DNA of 40,345 nt from Condylostoma magnum (GCA_920105805.1 CAKKTI010000172.1:1-40345); one strand, 5' to 3'. Positions 12,938-24,956 are shown, counted from the first letter of the stretch. Notes: generated by a model from the letters alone, not told the origin. Numbers and translations are program-made.

Positions 12938-13858
12938 ATAGGTTTATAGTAGATGTATACAGTTATATAATTATGAATGAAAAGATTATCTTAAAAATAA
13001 TTTCTTTAGTTGTATGCAAAGCTCAATTAATAGATTATTGTAATTAAATTGCATTAACACTTTAGTTCAAGCTTTGCTTAGATTAGTTTATTTACTTGTA
13101 TATGACTGAGTTGGTTGAAATCGTTTCAATTTTTGGTTGAATTTACAAGCTTTTTTATACAACAACTATTTTAAAATTGAACTGGGATATTTTTATTATA
13201 TACTATTTCTAAGAAATTAGCTAATGTCTTAAGTGTTTAGTTGATCAAATGCATTTCTTTTATAATTATCAGTAAAACTGTGTTAATTTATTTTATTATT
13301 TTGTATCATCTTAATTTACTCTTTACTGTCTTAGTACTTTTACATAATATATATTTAAAGTATTTACCTACACTATTTCCTTGTAGATTATTTATTTAAC
13401 AAAACACATCTTCTTATTTATGACAGATACTGCATAACAATCTACCGTATTCTTCATATAGACCTTAAATCTTAGTAATTGGATAATATTAAATACCAAA
13501 GTAATATAGGTAAATACTAACTGATCCCTTTAAAATAATTGTATAATAGAACTCCTTACCTTAATGCTACAAGTATTCTAATTAAATCTTTACAAAAGTT
13601 ATTCCTGAGGTTTTAAGAATTCAAAGAATAATTACATCCTTCTTTCCATTATTTGATCAAGCCAAAGTATTTAATGCTGTAAAATAGCTTATCTTCTTTT
13701 TGATTATTAAGTTGCTTAATAATTACTCTAAAATAATAATATTTAGATTACTTTTAAATCCAATCCAATTAAAATATCATTAAACCAATGTTCATTAGTA
13801 TAACATAATAGGATTATTTACAATCACTGAATAAATAAATAATCAACTATAAAAATAA
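12938..13858. other. intergenic, AT-rich, upstream of eRF1
   Basis: About 0.9 kb with no coding frame seen. The last 60 bases before the eRF1 ATG are almost pure A/T with ataaaaat at the start codon, like the other gene starts here. Confidence 0.5.
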
Positions 13859-15172
13859 ATGGAGATCAGCGAGGATCAAGAGAAGAACATCGAATATTGG
13901 CGTATTCGTAAGATAATTGAAAGTCTTGATACCGCTAAAGGTAACGGAACTTCTCTTATATCCTTAATAATTCCCCCTCGCGAGCAAATCAATCTAATCA
14001 ACAAACAAATGAACGACGAGCTTGGCAAAGCGGCTAATATCAAAAGCAGAGTAGTCAGAGGAGCAGTGTAATCCGCGTTAACATCAGTAAGAGAAAGACT
14101 CAGACTCTACAACAGAACTCCTCCGAACGGCCTCATCATATACTGTGGAGAGGTGCTCAACGACTAGGGACTAACTGAGAAAAAGTACACAATTGATTTC
14201 GAGCCCTTTAAACCCATAAACACTTCCCTGTATATGTGTGACAGCAGATTCCACACTGAGGTACTGAAGGAGCTGCTGGAAAATGATGACAAGTTTGGCT
14301 TTATCATAATGGACGGAAGTGGAGCCCTCTTTGGAGTTCTTTAGGGAAATGCAAGGGAAGTTATTACCAAATTTTCAGTGGAGTTGCCGAAGAAGCATGG
14401 AAGAGGAGGGTAATCCGCTCTTAGATTTGCCAGGCTGAGATTGGAGAGAAGGCATAATTATATTAGAAGAGTAGCAGAAACAGCAGTGAAGTCTTTCATT
14501 ACCGATGAAAAGATCAATGTGACTGGACTTGTATTGGCTGGTAGTGCAGAGTTTAAGAAGGAGTTGGGGCAGTCAGATTTACTCGATGGAAGGCTTTCTT
14601 CGAAGATTCTGGCAGTGGTTGATGTAGCGTACGGTGGAGAAAATGGATTTAATCAGGCAATTGAATTAACCAATGAAACCCTGGCAAACGTGAAATTTGT
14701 GAGAGAGAGAAACCTCATTAGTAGATTTTTCACTGAAGTAGCCCAAGATACAAGGAAGTATTGTTATGGAATTCATGATACATTAAGGGCTATTGAGATG
14801 GGAGCAGTTGAAAGCATTATTCTATGGGAGGATTTAACTACTAAACGATTTGAAGTGAAGAATCAAGCTACTGAAGAGGAAAAAGTGTTGTTTTTAACTA
14901 CTTAATAAGAAGAAGACACCAAAAACTTTGAGGAGAATGGAGCTAAATTGGAAATAAAGACTAATGAACTATTAACAGAGTGGCTTGTCAACAATCACAA
15001 GTAATTTGGAGCTTCTATCGAGTTTATCACAAATAAAAGTGGAGAAGGATCCTAATTTGTTAATGGATTCGGAGGAATTGGAGGATTTTTGAGGTATCAG
15101 CTGGATATGTTAGATATTGGAGATTAGGAAGATCTGGATGATGACTTTGATGACTTTATTTAGTATATTTGA
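13859..15172 (+). CDS. eRF1: eukaryotic translation release factor 1 (eRF1)
   Basis: Recognises stop codons in the ribosomal A site and triggers peptide release with eRF3. An unbroken 437-codon frame from ATG 13859 to TGA 15170-15172; TAA/TAG are read as Gln and all three Trp are TGG. Domain N: KAANIKS at 57-63 (human TASNIKS) and the YxCxxxF site as Y125-M-C127-...-F131. Domain M: GRGGQ with Gln185, the catalytic loop. The C-terminus is acidic ([10 protein letters not shown]), as in the family. After NIKS the sequence is RVVRGAV against human RVNRLSV, so human Ser70 corresponds to Ala69 and the residue before it is Gly. Changes at this Ser have been linked to reduced UGA recognition in UGA-reassigned organisms. 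This is the best-preserved gene in the window. Confidence 0.97.
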
Positions 15173-15348
15173 TAGGTTTTTAAATTGGGAGTTGATTGTT
15201 ATTCATATTGGGATTTAGAGTTAATTAATCTTTTATCTTGTAATATTGCTGTAATTTTATATACCTTTAAGCATATAATCCAAATCTTTTATAATATTTT
15301 TACTTGATATAAGTGTCCATAATTCAACTTATCAATTTAACACAAAAT

Positions 15349-16770
15349 ATGGAAAACTGCACTGATCTAGTCATCAGAGCTTTCATTATTGGAGTGTAAT
15401 TCAAGCATTTATACCAATCAAATAAATAACGAATAAGGTTAATTGAACTAAACAAGACTCTAAATGTTCTAAAAGTCTGAATATCCACTAAAGGCAGCTT
15501 AATAACTCTATATGAAAACCTTTAGACATATAATACATAAACTACACTTAGGAGAACTCTTAAAATATGCCAACTATTCACAATTAGCCATAATATCTTA
15601 AATAATGTTAATATCAAAGCTAATCAATTAAATCTTTTGGATGGATTAAGCAGTTTAACTAAAGGAGCAACAGAAAGAGTGTATTCTAAAGAGTTAATAA
15701 ATCATTTTGGAGGCGTATTATACTAGCTTCTTTCAAACAAAACACATAGGAAATCTAATAGAACATAGCAATAGACTATGTAATTCTAAAGTGTTAATCC
15801 AATAATATAATATATTAAATAGTAAGCAAGACAGCTCCAATTACTGAAAAAGCAAGCCTTACCAAATAAACCAAGGTGAATAGAAGGAATCATGGGCCAG
15901 TAAGACTGTTGGCTAGATTCAATTTACCTTTCAAGAAGCGAGTAGCTAATAGTATCAGCTGGATTTGATAAAAAAGTGAGAGTATGGGACTTACAAAACT
16001 CATACAATAACAGAATAATCGGTAAGCATAGTAAGCGAGTATATTCAGTCTACCTTTCAAAAAGCGAGCAGCTAATAGCATCAGGTGGAGAAGATAAGCA
16101 AGTAAGAGTATGAGACTTACAAAACTCCTCCAGAAACAGAATAATTGGAGAGCATGAGTCAGTGATTGCGTCAATCTGTATATCAGAAAGCGAGCAGTTA
16201 GTAGTATCAGGTGGAAATGATAAGAAAGTAAGAGTATGGGACTTATAAAACTCATATAATAACAGAATTATTGGTATGCATGATGAAGGTGTATAAGCAA
16301 TTTGTATTTCAAGTAGTGAGCAATTAGTAGTATCCGGGGGAAGAGATAATGAAGTAAGAGCATGGGACCTACGAAGCCCGTCTAGAAACAGAATAATTGG
16401 ACGAACTAATCGTTGGGTGCTATCAGTCTGTATTTCTAGTAGTGAGCAAATTGTAGTATCTGGGGAGAGAGATGCAGTGAGAGTATGGAACTTACTTAAT
16501 CCATCTGAAAACAGGATCATTGGCTATCATAATGAAAATGTGCTATCGGTTTGTATTTCGAAAAGCGAGAAAATAGTAATAACTGGGGGTGGCGATAATA
16601 CAGTGAAAGTGTGGGACTTACACAACCCATTAAGAAATAGGGTAATTGGATGAACTGATGGTTATGTACTATAAGTTTGTATTTCGGGAAGTGAACAGGT
16701 AGTAGTATCTGGTGAGAGAGATTATAAACTAAGAATATGGGAGATTTAGTTAGATTAAAAAGGGAATTGA
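15349..16770 (+). CDS. WD40 family copy 5: N-terminal module plus seven-blade propeller
   Basis: ATG 15349 opens MENCTDLVIRAFIIG and the frame runs 473 codons to TGA 16768 without a frameshift. N-module: KGSLITLYENLQ, TLRRTLKICQL, YIKQQARQLQLLKKQ. Seven repeats follow, ending LRIWEIQLDQKGN. Four TGA are internal: one at the W of a WD motif (R-V-TGA-D-L-Q at ~16107), one in a variable loop after V-I-G (16650) where other repeats have R/Q/E/K, and two in the N-module or linker. It starts only 176 bp after the eRF1 stop, on the same strand. Copy 6 converges on it from the other side with the P450 relic between them. Confidence 0.65.
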
Positions 16771-17289
16771 GTAGAATCATTGTCTTGTATGCAATAGGTT
16801 TGAATTTCAAGAAGAACTAATAGTATCTGGTGTATTATATTTACAAAACCTATACAATAAACAAGTAACTTGTAAATGTAATCATTAGGTGTAACTAGTT
16901 GTATTTAATAGTATTTATAATCAAAAGTATTACAAAGATCAGTCAGATAAAATAATTAATGGAGAAATGTATAAGCTGTAATTATATTTTATCATATACT
17001 AATGAGTTATTAAAGCAAGTACTCTTTTAGTAATATATAGACTGTTATTTGAATAAGTATTATGCCTTATATAAGTGTAAATTATATACAAGTTGGATGC
17101 TTTCAAAATAGGTAGAAAATCTTAGTTGCATAATTATTAAGTCAAATATCCAGAGTTAATGATAATAAAAGGGATTAGATTGATTGAAGACGTCTTAGAT
17201 CTTAAATTCCCAATACCCTATAGAATCAGAAGAATGTGGGAATTCCCAGCTCTCTGGCCCTTCTAGATAATTGATTCGAAGCACTAATA

Positions 17290-17660
17290 CCTTCAAATTG
17301 CAGCTAGGGGTGGATTGCTTAATTGGCTGTTTTATAGGTAAGTACCCTGGCATTAAGAACTTTTTAACATTGGAGAGAAGTTTAATTTAAATTACATGAA
17401 ACAAGAAATGTTATTGATGAGGTGATACACATATCCCCCTTTAATTTTACTCAGATATAATAGGGCTACATCATTCAAATTATTGGTATAAACCTAGCTA
17501 ATTTTTTATCCTAAAAATATGATTATACTTTTAACCTTTTGGATTTAAAAGAGGAAGAATTCACCCTGATAGTAATATTGCAAATAATGAAGTTACTGCT
17601 GCTTTATATTTCAAAGAAATTAGATGCAGATTAAGAATTTACTATAGCTCAGCATTTTAA
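17290..17660 (+). pseudogene. cytochrome P450 remnant
   Basis: Pieces match the intact P450 at 3.6-5.0 kb in the same order: GGLLNWL (~17308, versus GGMLNWL), a HHSNYWYKPSQF stretch (~17470, versus YHPDYWHQPETF) and the haem loop region FQPFGFKRGRIHPDSNIANN (~17527-17590, versus FQPFGFQGGRVCPGSNFANV). The pieces are in different frames and most of the gene is missing. The axial haem Cys is replaced by His and the following Gly by Asp, so it could not bind haem normally. It looks like an old, partial duplicate of the neighbouring P450 lineage. Confidence 0.75.
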
Positions 17661-17715
17661 TTAAGATGTATTAGACCTTAGTTTAGTTTTTAATTAGCAT
17701 TAAGCTTTGAAAACA

Positions 17716-18840
17716 TCAAGTTTATTATACATAAAGCAAATCATCTAACTATATTTTCCATACTCTTACTTTCTTATCATCTCCACCAGATACTATGAAT
17801 TGCTCACTTCTTGAAATACAAACCGAGTATATCTAATCACTATGCTGACCAATGATTCTGTTATTACATGGGTTGTACAAGTCCCATACTCTTACTTTGC
17901 TACCATTTGCGCAAGCTATTATTAGTTACTTGCTTCTTGAAATATCAATTGAATTTATAAAATATTTATGTTCTCCAATGATTCTATTATTGGATGGATT
18001 GTGTAAGTCCCATACCCTTACTGTCTTATCACCACTACCAGATACTATTAGTTGCTCGCTTTTTGAAATGCAAACTGAATATACACCTCCATCATGTCTA
18101 CCAATGATTCTGTTATTGTATGAGTTTTGTAAGTCCCATAATCTTACTGTATTATAATCACTACCGGATACTATTAATTGTTCACTTCTTGAAATACAAA
18201 CTGATTCTATACTTCCATCATGTTCTCCAATGATTCTGTTATTGGATGGGTTTTATAAGTACCATATTCTTACTTTATTATCTCCTCCGCCTGATACTAC
18301 CAGTTATTCACTTCTTGAAATGCAGACTTATCATACACAGGAATCATGTTAGCCAATGATTTTGTTTCTGGATGAGTTTTATAAGTCCCATATTCTTACT
18401 TTCTTATCTCCTCCACCTGATACTACCAGTTATTCACTTCTTGAAATGCAGACTGAATATACACTTCCACCATGTTCTCCAATTATTCTGTAATTGGATG
18501 GATTTTATAAGTCCCATGCCCTTACGGTATTATCACTACTACCGGATACTATTATTTACTCGCCTCTTGAAATGCAGACTTGTCATATCTATCTATTATG
18601 TCAACCGATTATTCCTTATTTGCACCTTGGTTTATTTTATTGCTTTTTCAGTAATTATAGCTATCTTGCTTACTACTTGATTTCCTCTATAGCTCTCATT
18701 GAATCAACCAATTGACTCTTTGAAATTATTGAAACCTCGTTTAGATTAAACTATTCTATAAATTGCTTATTTTATTGATATAATTGCTCTAAATTAGCTC
18801 CAACCAGGTTTCTAGTTATTGGCTTAATACAGTTTTCCAT
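17716..18840 (-). CDS. WD40 family copy 6: shortened N-terminal module plus seven-blade propeller
   Basis: ATG 18840 opens MENCIKPITRNLVGANLEQL and the frame runs 375 codons to TGA 17716 with no frameshift. The N-module is abridged: after KSQLVDS the frame jumps directly to MRAIEEIKQQARQLQLLKKQ, so about 110 residues present in other copies are deleted in frame. Seven repeats follow and end VRVWKIQLD. There are only three internal TGA: one just after I-I-G of the first linker and two at the blade-start Trp site (R-Q-I-TGA-Q-V-C and C-V-TGA-Q-V-C). All seven WD motifs use TGG or an aromatic variant. Precise in-frame loss of the N-module middle with a clean propeller suggests the propeller is the part under selection. 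Confidence 0.68.
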
Positions 18841-19968
18841 TTTTTATGTTAAATTAGTAAAGTTTATCTTTTATGCTATTTAGACCTTAAAAGGTGTTGA
18901 TTTAAAGGCTTATTCAATTTTAAACGGAACTATCTTGCTTTTAATTTACTATAATCAATTAGTCTTTTATAGTAGCTTTTACATATAAAAGATTTAACAT
19001 TTTTTATACAGATTTTTTTCTAATGTGTACTTAAAACTTTATTAATTATATATAAGCAAATTCCTTGATTGTTTAAATTGTGATTTGATATAATTTAATG
19101 TTGAAACTAACTTTATTTTACATTAGTCAGTTCTAAGATTCATAGAATAATATTTTAGCAATTAATACAAAAAGTAGAGGAACAAAGTTAGTATCTTAAT
19201 AAAGTCTTAAAATTTGTAAATATTTAAATGTTATGAGAAAGGCTATAATAATTATAAAATCATCAGTTTTATATATAAACATTTCATAGAATTCTTCAGT
19301 CTCTTCCCAGCTATAAACCATGCAAGACTTAGAGAAATAAATGTTTATGTTTCCTTTTTAAGTATAATTACGGTCTTATAAGCTGTAATAGTATTACAAT
19401 AACTTAAATAACCTAAAATCTATATAAGGACACAATTGAATAGCTTTAACGATTAATCAAAGCAATTTTGAATAAATTTATGGTACTTTTAGGTAAAAAT
19501 ATACTTTAAATTTTAAAGAAAAGGTCCAATTAAAAACGGGTTTCTCGTATTTTACCAACTTTACCTTCAGATATTTCAAGCACATCTTTTAAGCTTTAGA
19601 AGATTCGGCTTAGTCATATTATAAATCTTCATCCATTATAAATAAATCATTAAAATTTAAATATAGCTTTTTATTACAAAAGCTCCTTTTAGACAAATAA
19701 CATTTGAAAATTAGAATCCATTTTAGTTGATTTTAGAGTAAATTAATATAAAGAGGAAGCAGAAGCCTTGCATATAAGCAGCATTGTGAATATTTTAGAT
19801 AGATCTAAACAGCCTCTATTTACTAATTTTAGATATAACTAAATTCATAATGTTTATAAAATGTGCTATCAGTAATGTAATTGTATAAAGGAGAAGATAC
19901 ATAATGGTAAATAAATTATATTTATCTTTACAAAGGAAAACTTAAAATAACCATTTAAAACTTAATAT
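18841..19968. other. intergenic, AT-rich, possible small gene remnant
   Basis: Mostly featureless A/T sequence. On the minus strand an ATG at 19636 opens a 59-codon frame (MDEDLQYDQAESSKAQ) ending at TGA 19457; in a neighbouring frame the stretch DVLEISEGKVGKIRETRF looks more protein-like, so this may be the end of a frameshifted gene. I recognise no family. Confidence 0.3.
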
Positions 19969-21060
19969 TCAAAGCTTTTGTTACTAATCAATATTCTAAT
20001 AATTGCCTCTCATAGTAGTATTTTGAATACTTTCCATCATGACACTTACATTTCTTTCGCTTTTTGTTAATGTGAAGAAATAACCCCATTCATATAATAT
20101 AAACATCACTTCATTAGAATCCAATGTGTTATAGTATTATAGCGTATTTTGAGGCAATCCTGAGTATGTCAGCTCTTTATCTCTCTTATTATATACTTCC
20201 AAATTTGAAATAAGTTATATTGCTTATAATAACCCTTATATTTAGATATTACTTTCATTATTTTACACAGCAAAAGAGAATTCATCTGCAGAAGCTGTAG
20301 TTTCTGGAGTTAATTCAATTAGTTTATTCTAAAAGTATCTTAGCATCAGTCTTGGATTATATGTAGCTGTGTTTATTAAGGAGAATAATTCAACTAGATC
20401 AAAATCTTCTAAAAGTTATTTAGCCAAATTTAAGATTTAAGGCGCAATAGTTTGCCATACATCAGTACTGATTTAAGTAGAATCTGATAAGTTTAGAAGA
20501 GTAAATAAATACTATTAAGAATTCAAGAACTCAGATGGATCAACTAATAGATTACTAGCAAAGTCTATCTAATACATTCCTCGGATATCATCTTAAAATT
20601 AAAATTAGTATAAGTTATTTGATTCTATATACTCTTCCCATGACGCAATCGATCTATTTTGCATTAATCCTGAGACCAATTCTAGTATCAAAATATTAAA
20701 CATTTTATTATGCGTTTTTTAGCACATTTATGAAATTCAAAGAAATATTTTTCGTTATTGAATAATAAAGAGATGTTGCAATATAAAAATATACTTGATT
20801 AGGTTATATTTAACTTAAAAGCCTTAATTTTTAGTTTCTAGCATACTTTAATTAATTTATACCGCTTTTTTACTCTCATGACGCAACATAATTACGAGGT
20901 CTGATATCTTTGCAATGTTATCCTTTGTTATAATTGCTTTCAGTCCACCTCTCCCTATATTTCTACCTTATTTAGTTTGAAAATATATATTATTTATTAT
21001 AAGTTAAATACGAAAAAGGAGAGCTTTATGGATATATAAATTAAAATAAGAAAAGTAATA
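19969..21060 (-). CDS. conserved-looking large protein, 5' end uncertain
   Basis: A minus-strand frame is open from about 21060 to TGA 19969. The last 244 codons, from ATG 20703, contain no internal TGA: SIASWEEYIESNN, DVWQTIAPQIL, YNPRLMLRYFQNKLIEL, YEWGYFFTLTKSERN. Upstream in the same frame lies GRNIGRGGLKAIITKDNIAK (~20965-20906) and HESKKAVQINQSM, joined to the rest by a single TGA at 20737-20739 (F-L-TGA-I-S-Q) that would read as Trp. Composition and regularity say real protein, mostly helical, but I do not recognise the family. There is no clear ATG upstream of 20979, so it may begin at 20703, extend further right, or be 5'-truncated. Confidence 0.55.
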
Positions 21061-21106
21061 TCAAAGCTATTAAAATTACTTAGATTAAGTTATTATGTAC
21101 TATCTA

Positions 21107-21700
21107 ATGCCTAGTTATGCAAGACTAAATATTAGATTAAAATATATCAAGTATACTATAGATACCATGTGTTCTTAGCATGTCTAATACTTTCAGTTAA
21201 CAACTGATCAGAAATTATTAATTAAAGAATAGGGAAAAGAAATAGCATATAATCTATTGCCACATATTGCTTTAAATGTGATTAGAGAAATCTAATGGAT
21301 AATGCTTAATAAAAGAGTTTAATTCTATATTGGTTATCTTCAAGATTTGTGTGAAGAATATTGTTAGTACTGTCAATAAGTAAGCTAATATTAGAATACG
21401 ATGGCATCTTAATTAATCTCAAATTTTGCTAGCTTTTCTATTATTTTTGCATGGTTTCATTTTATCAAATAATTTCCACAGGTTTAAACTAATTTTAGCA
21501 ATTAGCTTAAGAACCCCTAAATAGATTAACTATATTTAGCCGAATTGTTAGTATAAATTTCAAGTACTTTTGTTGTAATTGCTAGATTCTTAATTATAAG
21601 TTTGAATACTTCCAATTACCTAACAAATTTTCCATAATCTCACTTTATTATCCTAACCACCAGATATTACAAGTTACTCGCTTTTTAAAATTCAAACTGA
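21107..21700 (+). CDS. hypothetical protein, 197 codons
   Basis: ATG 21107 opens MPSYARLNIRLKYIKYTIDT, followed by DQKLLIKEQGKEIAYNLLPH, REIQWIMLNKRVQFYIGYL and a hydrophobic ISNFASFSIIFAWF segment. The frame is open to TGA 21698, but the last ~30 codons run antisense into the end of WD40 copy 7, so the true end is likely earlier. The first ~120 residues have protein-like composition; family not recognised. It diverges from the minus-strand gene at 19969-21060. Confidence 0.4.
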
Positions 21701-22840
21701 TTATATCTATTTACTATGCCACCCAATGATCCTGTTATCGAATGAGGTTTACAAGTCCCATACTCTTACTTTATTATCATTCGCTCGTTTCTTGAAATGC
21801 AAACTGAATTTACATTAGAATAAATTTTACCAATTATTCTGTTATTGTATGGGTTTTGTAAATCTCATACTCTTATTTTCCTATCCACCAGATACTGCTA
21901 ACTGTTCGCTTCTTGAAATACAAACTGATCTTACCAAATAATCATGCTGACCAATGATTCTATTATTGTGTGGGTCTTGTATGTCTCATACTCTTACTTT
22001 CTTATCACCTCCACCAGATACTATTAATTGCTCAATTCTAGAAATGCAAGCTGGATATACTTAACCAATGATTCTGTTTCTGGATGTATTGTGTAAGCCC
22101 CATAATCTTACTGTCTTATCCCTACTACTAGATATGATTAACTGCTCACTTCTTGAAATACAGACTGATCAAACACTTCTATTATGTTGGCCGATTATAA
22201 TGTTTCTGGATGGGTTTAATAGGTCCCATACTCTTACTTTATGATTTCCACCTGATACTACTAACTATTCACTTCTTGAAATGCAAACTGATTCTACACA
22301 GTTATCATGTTGGTCAATGATTCCTTATTTCTCCCTTGGATTATTTTAGTTTGATTTCTTTCTCTATTATTCCAGTTAGTTTTCTTAGTATTTGATGCAT
22401 TCTACAGCTCTCTTTCAATTCACTTTTAAATATTTGATAATCTATTGTAAACTTCTATCAGATTTCTAATTTGTTCTTATTAAAAGTAATATTTCTCAAA
22501 AAAGACTAATCAGATGCTCAAGATTGGCATTTTAAATTGTTTCTTCTGCTAAAAAGTTTAAATGTGTTGTATATCTAGTTTTCATCTTATATCTATTGTC
22601 TGAGATATAGGCTTATATTGTAATTTAGTAAATAATTGGGAATAGTTTAAGAAAATTAAACGTTCTTCTAAGCTTGGGATTAAATCTTTTAATAGCTCTC
22701 CATATAGCTATTAGATTGTATGTTTAGAAGAATTGACCATTTTAATCGAGTCATCCTATATATTGCTTTTTTAGCCAGTAGAAATGCTTGAAATAGGCTT
22801 CAATTAGATTTCTTAAAATTATTTCAATGCAATTTTCCAA
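21621..22840 (-). pseudogene. WD40 family copy 7: start lost and propeller damaged
   Basis: The family start is TTG instead of ATG at 22840 (LENCIEIILRNLIEAYF). The N-module continues cleanly (NLIAIWRAIKRFNPKLRRTF, EILLLIRTNQ) into five blade starts. Near 21880 the frame shifts, part of one repeat is deleted, and a second shift follows, leaving six recognisable blades and ending VRLWKI. TGA occur at Trp sites (Y-I-G-TGA-L-D in the N-module, S-V-TGA-S-V-C, V-R-V-TGA-D-I) and also at non-Trp sites (a Gly before E-I-L-L, a Cys in the last blade). The mixture of both kinds, with frameshifts and lost ATG, marks a genuinely decaying copy. Confidence 0.6.
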
Positions 22841-23234
22841 TTTATAAGCTTTTAAACTATTATATGCAATAGTAAATCTAATTCATGACTATTTATTTGA
22901 AAATGCGATTATGAATTTAATGCTTAGAACTAGTACCTTTCACTTTATGCCCCATTAAAATTAATATTAAGGCTTATAGTAATAACAGTATGTAAGAATA
23001 TAATAAAATGATAATTATCTTATAATACTTTAATGTAGTTTTACAGGATAATAGAAGCAATACAATTAAGCATCATTTATTTAATCAGCTTGATGATTTA
23101 TATAAACTTACAATCTACTAATTTAAAGATAAAGACAATCATTGAAAAAGCCAAGACTATTTACCTTGATTAGTTTTTAGATAGAATTATATTCAAAAGC
23201 CCATTTAAGAACAAAGCTCTTACAACCTTCAAAC
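22841..23234. other. intergenic, AT-rich
   Basis: Separates WD40 copies 7 and 8 (both minus). Nothing recognisable. Confidence 0.45.
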
Positions 23235-24644
23235 TCAATTACTTTAATAATTATTCTAATAATCCAACTAAATTTTCCACAGTCTTATCATACAATCATT
23301 ACCACCAGATACAATCAATTATCCGCTTTTTGAAATGCAAACTGAATACACCTAATGACTATGCTGACCAATGATTCTATTATTCTATGGGTTTTGCAAG
23401 TCTCATACTCTTACCTTAAAATCAATTCCACCAGACACTACTAGTTACTCGTTGTCTGAAATGCAAACTGATCGTAAATAATGATCATGCTAGCCAATTA
23501 TCCTGTTATTGTGCAAATTTTCCAAGCCTCATGCCCTTATTTTTGAATCATCTCCACCAGATACTATAAGTTACTCGCTTTTCGAAAGACAAACTGATCA
23601 TACACTTTTATCATGTTAGCCAATTATCCTGTCTCTGGATGAGTCTTATAAGTCCCACACTCTTATTGTATTATCATTGCTGCCAGATACTATGAATTTC
23701 TCACTTTTTGAAATGCAAACTGAATACACCTGATGACTATGCTGACCAATTATTCTATTATTCTATGGGTTTTGTAAGTCTCATAGTCTCACCTTAAAAT
23801 CAATTCCAGCAGATACTACGAATTACTCGCTTCTTGAGATACAGACTGATAATACCCAATGATCATGTTTACCGATGATTCTGTTATTGTATGGGTTTTG
23901 TAGGTCTCATATTCTCACTTTCTTATCCCTTCCACCAGATACTACCAGGTGTTCGCTGCTAGAAATGTAAACTTATAATATGCTTGATTTATGCTTGCCA
24001 ATTATTCTATTATTCTATGGGTTCTGCAAATCTCATATTTTGACTAAACTATCGTCTCCACCAGATACTATAAATTCCTCACTTCTTGAAATACAGACGG
24101 AATATATACTAGACTTATGCTTACCAATAATTCCTTATTTACATCTTGATGCACTTTATTACTTTTTCTATAATTCTAGTTAATTTGCTTAGCATTTAAT
24201 TCATTCTACAACTCTTAAACATGTCATCACTCATTGTTGGATTTTGATAATGATAAACTAGCCTAATATTTATTCAAAACGAGTTATAGAATAATGAGTA
24301 TTTACTGTTTTATTTGATTTGATAATAAGATCAAACTATTTAAGGTATTAAGTTTTAATCTTAAATCCGTTATCATGAGTTAAAGCTTATATAGTGTTTC
24401 AGTAATTACTTGTGAGCAGTTCCCTAATATAGAATATTCTTTTGAGTTTGGCATCTAAATTAAATGCTTCTAGGTTTTTCTATGGAGCTATTAAGTTGTC
24501 TCCAAGTAAAATTTACTACTTTAAAATCTTTAAAACCTTACTTGGATCATGTCATTTTGTATATTGCTGATTTTATTATTAGAAATGCTACGAATTAAAT
24601 CCAGCATTTAGGTTTCTGACGATTTACTCTATACAGTTTTCCAT
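23235..24644 (-). CDS. WD40 family copy 8: seven-blade propeller, richest in in-frame TGA
   Basis: ATG 24644 opens MENCIEQIVRNLNAGF and the frame runs 470 codons to TGA 23235 without any frameshift. Seven repeats follow the N-module and end IRLWKIQLD. There are ten internal TGA. Five replace the W of a WD motif (K-I-, R-I-, R-L-, R-A- and R-V-TGA, each followed by D/G-L), one sits at V-W-S-V, one at the N-module Trp (Y-T-K-TGA-H-D-P), one at an aromatic site before I-K-C; two are elsewhere in the N-module. Only two WD motifs use TGG. With so many hits on Trp and no indel, random decay is a poor explanation. It diverges from the prominin-like gene, with 312 bp between the two starts. Confidence 0.68.
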
Positions 24645-24956
24645 TTTTATATTGTCAAAGTTATATACCTTAGAATTCAAAAGGTGTTTATTTTCGTACT
24701 TATTCAGTTTTGAATAGTATTATCTTATTTACTAAGATTTATAAAATGACTATCTTCTTTAATAGACTTGTGATTTATATATCATACTGCTTATAGTAGA
24801 AACATCAAATTAATATTATTTTCCCAATGCTTAAAATCCAAATTATAGATAAAATTTCCTAACTTAAAACTATCAACAACCGAGTACCCTAAAAAGTACT
24901 AAATCCCTCCTTACCTCCACTCCTCCTCAAATCTACAAAAACATTGTCTAAAAAAT
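24645..24956. promoter_or_regulatory. divergent intergenic region
   Basis: The 312 bp between the starts of WD40 copy 8 (-) and the prominin-like gene (+) must contain both promoters. No motif can be assigned beyond A/T-rich runs directly before each ATG. Confidence 0.35.

Noticed and set aside
15890-18715. Long open frames antisense to the WD40 arrays (and the same at 1.2-2.1, 12, 32-33 and 35 kb)
   Set aside because: They are mirror frames of the 126-nt repeats with repetitive Ser/Leu/Thr/Pro-rich translations; the sense strand gives proper WD40 blades.
19457-19636. 59-codon ORF (-) as a gene
   Set aside because: Short, and the better protein-like stretch nearby is in another frame; kept only as a note in the intergenic entry.
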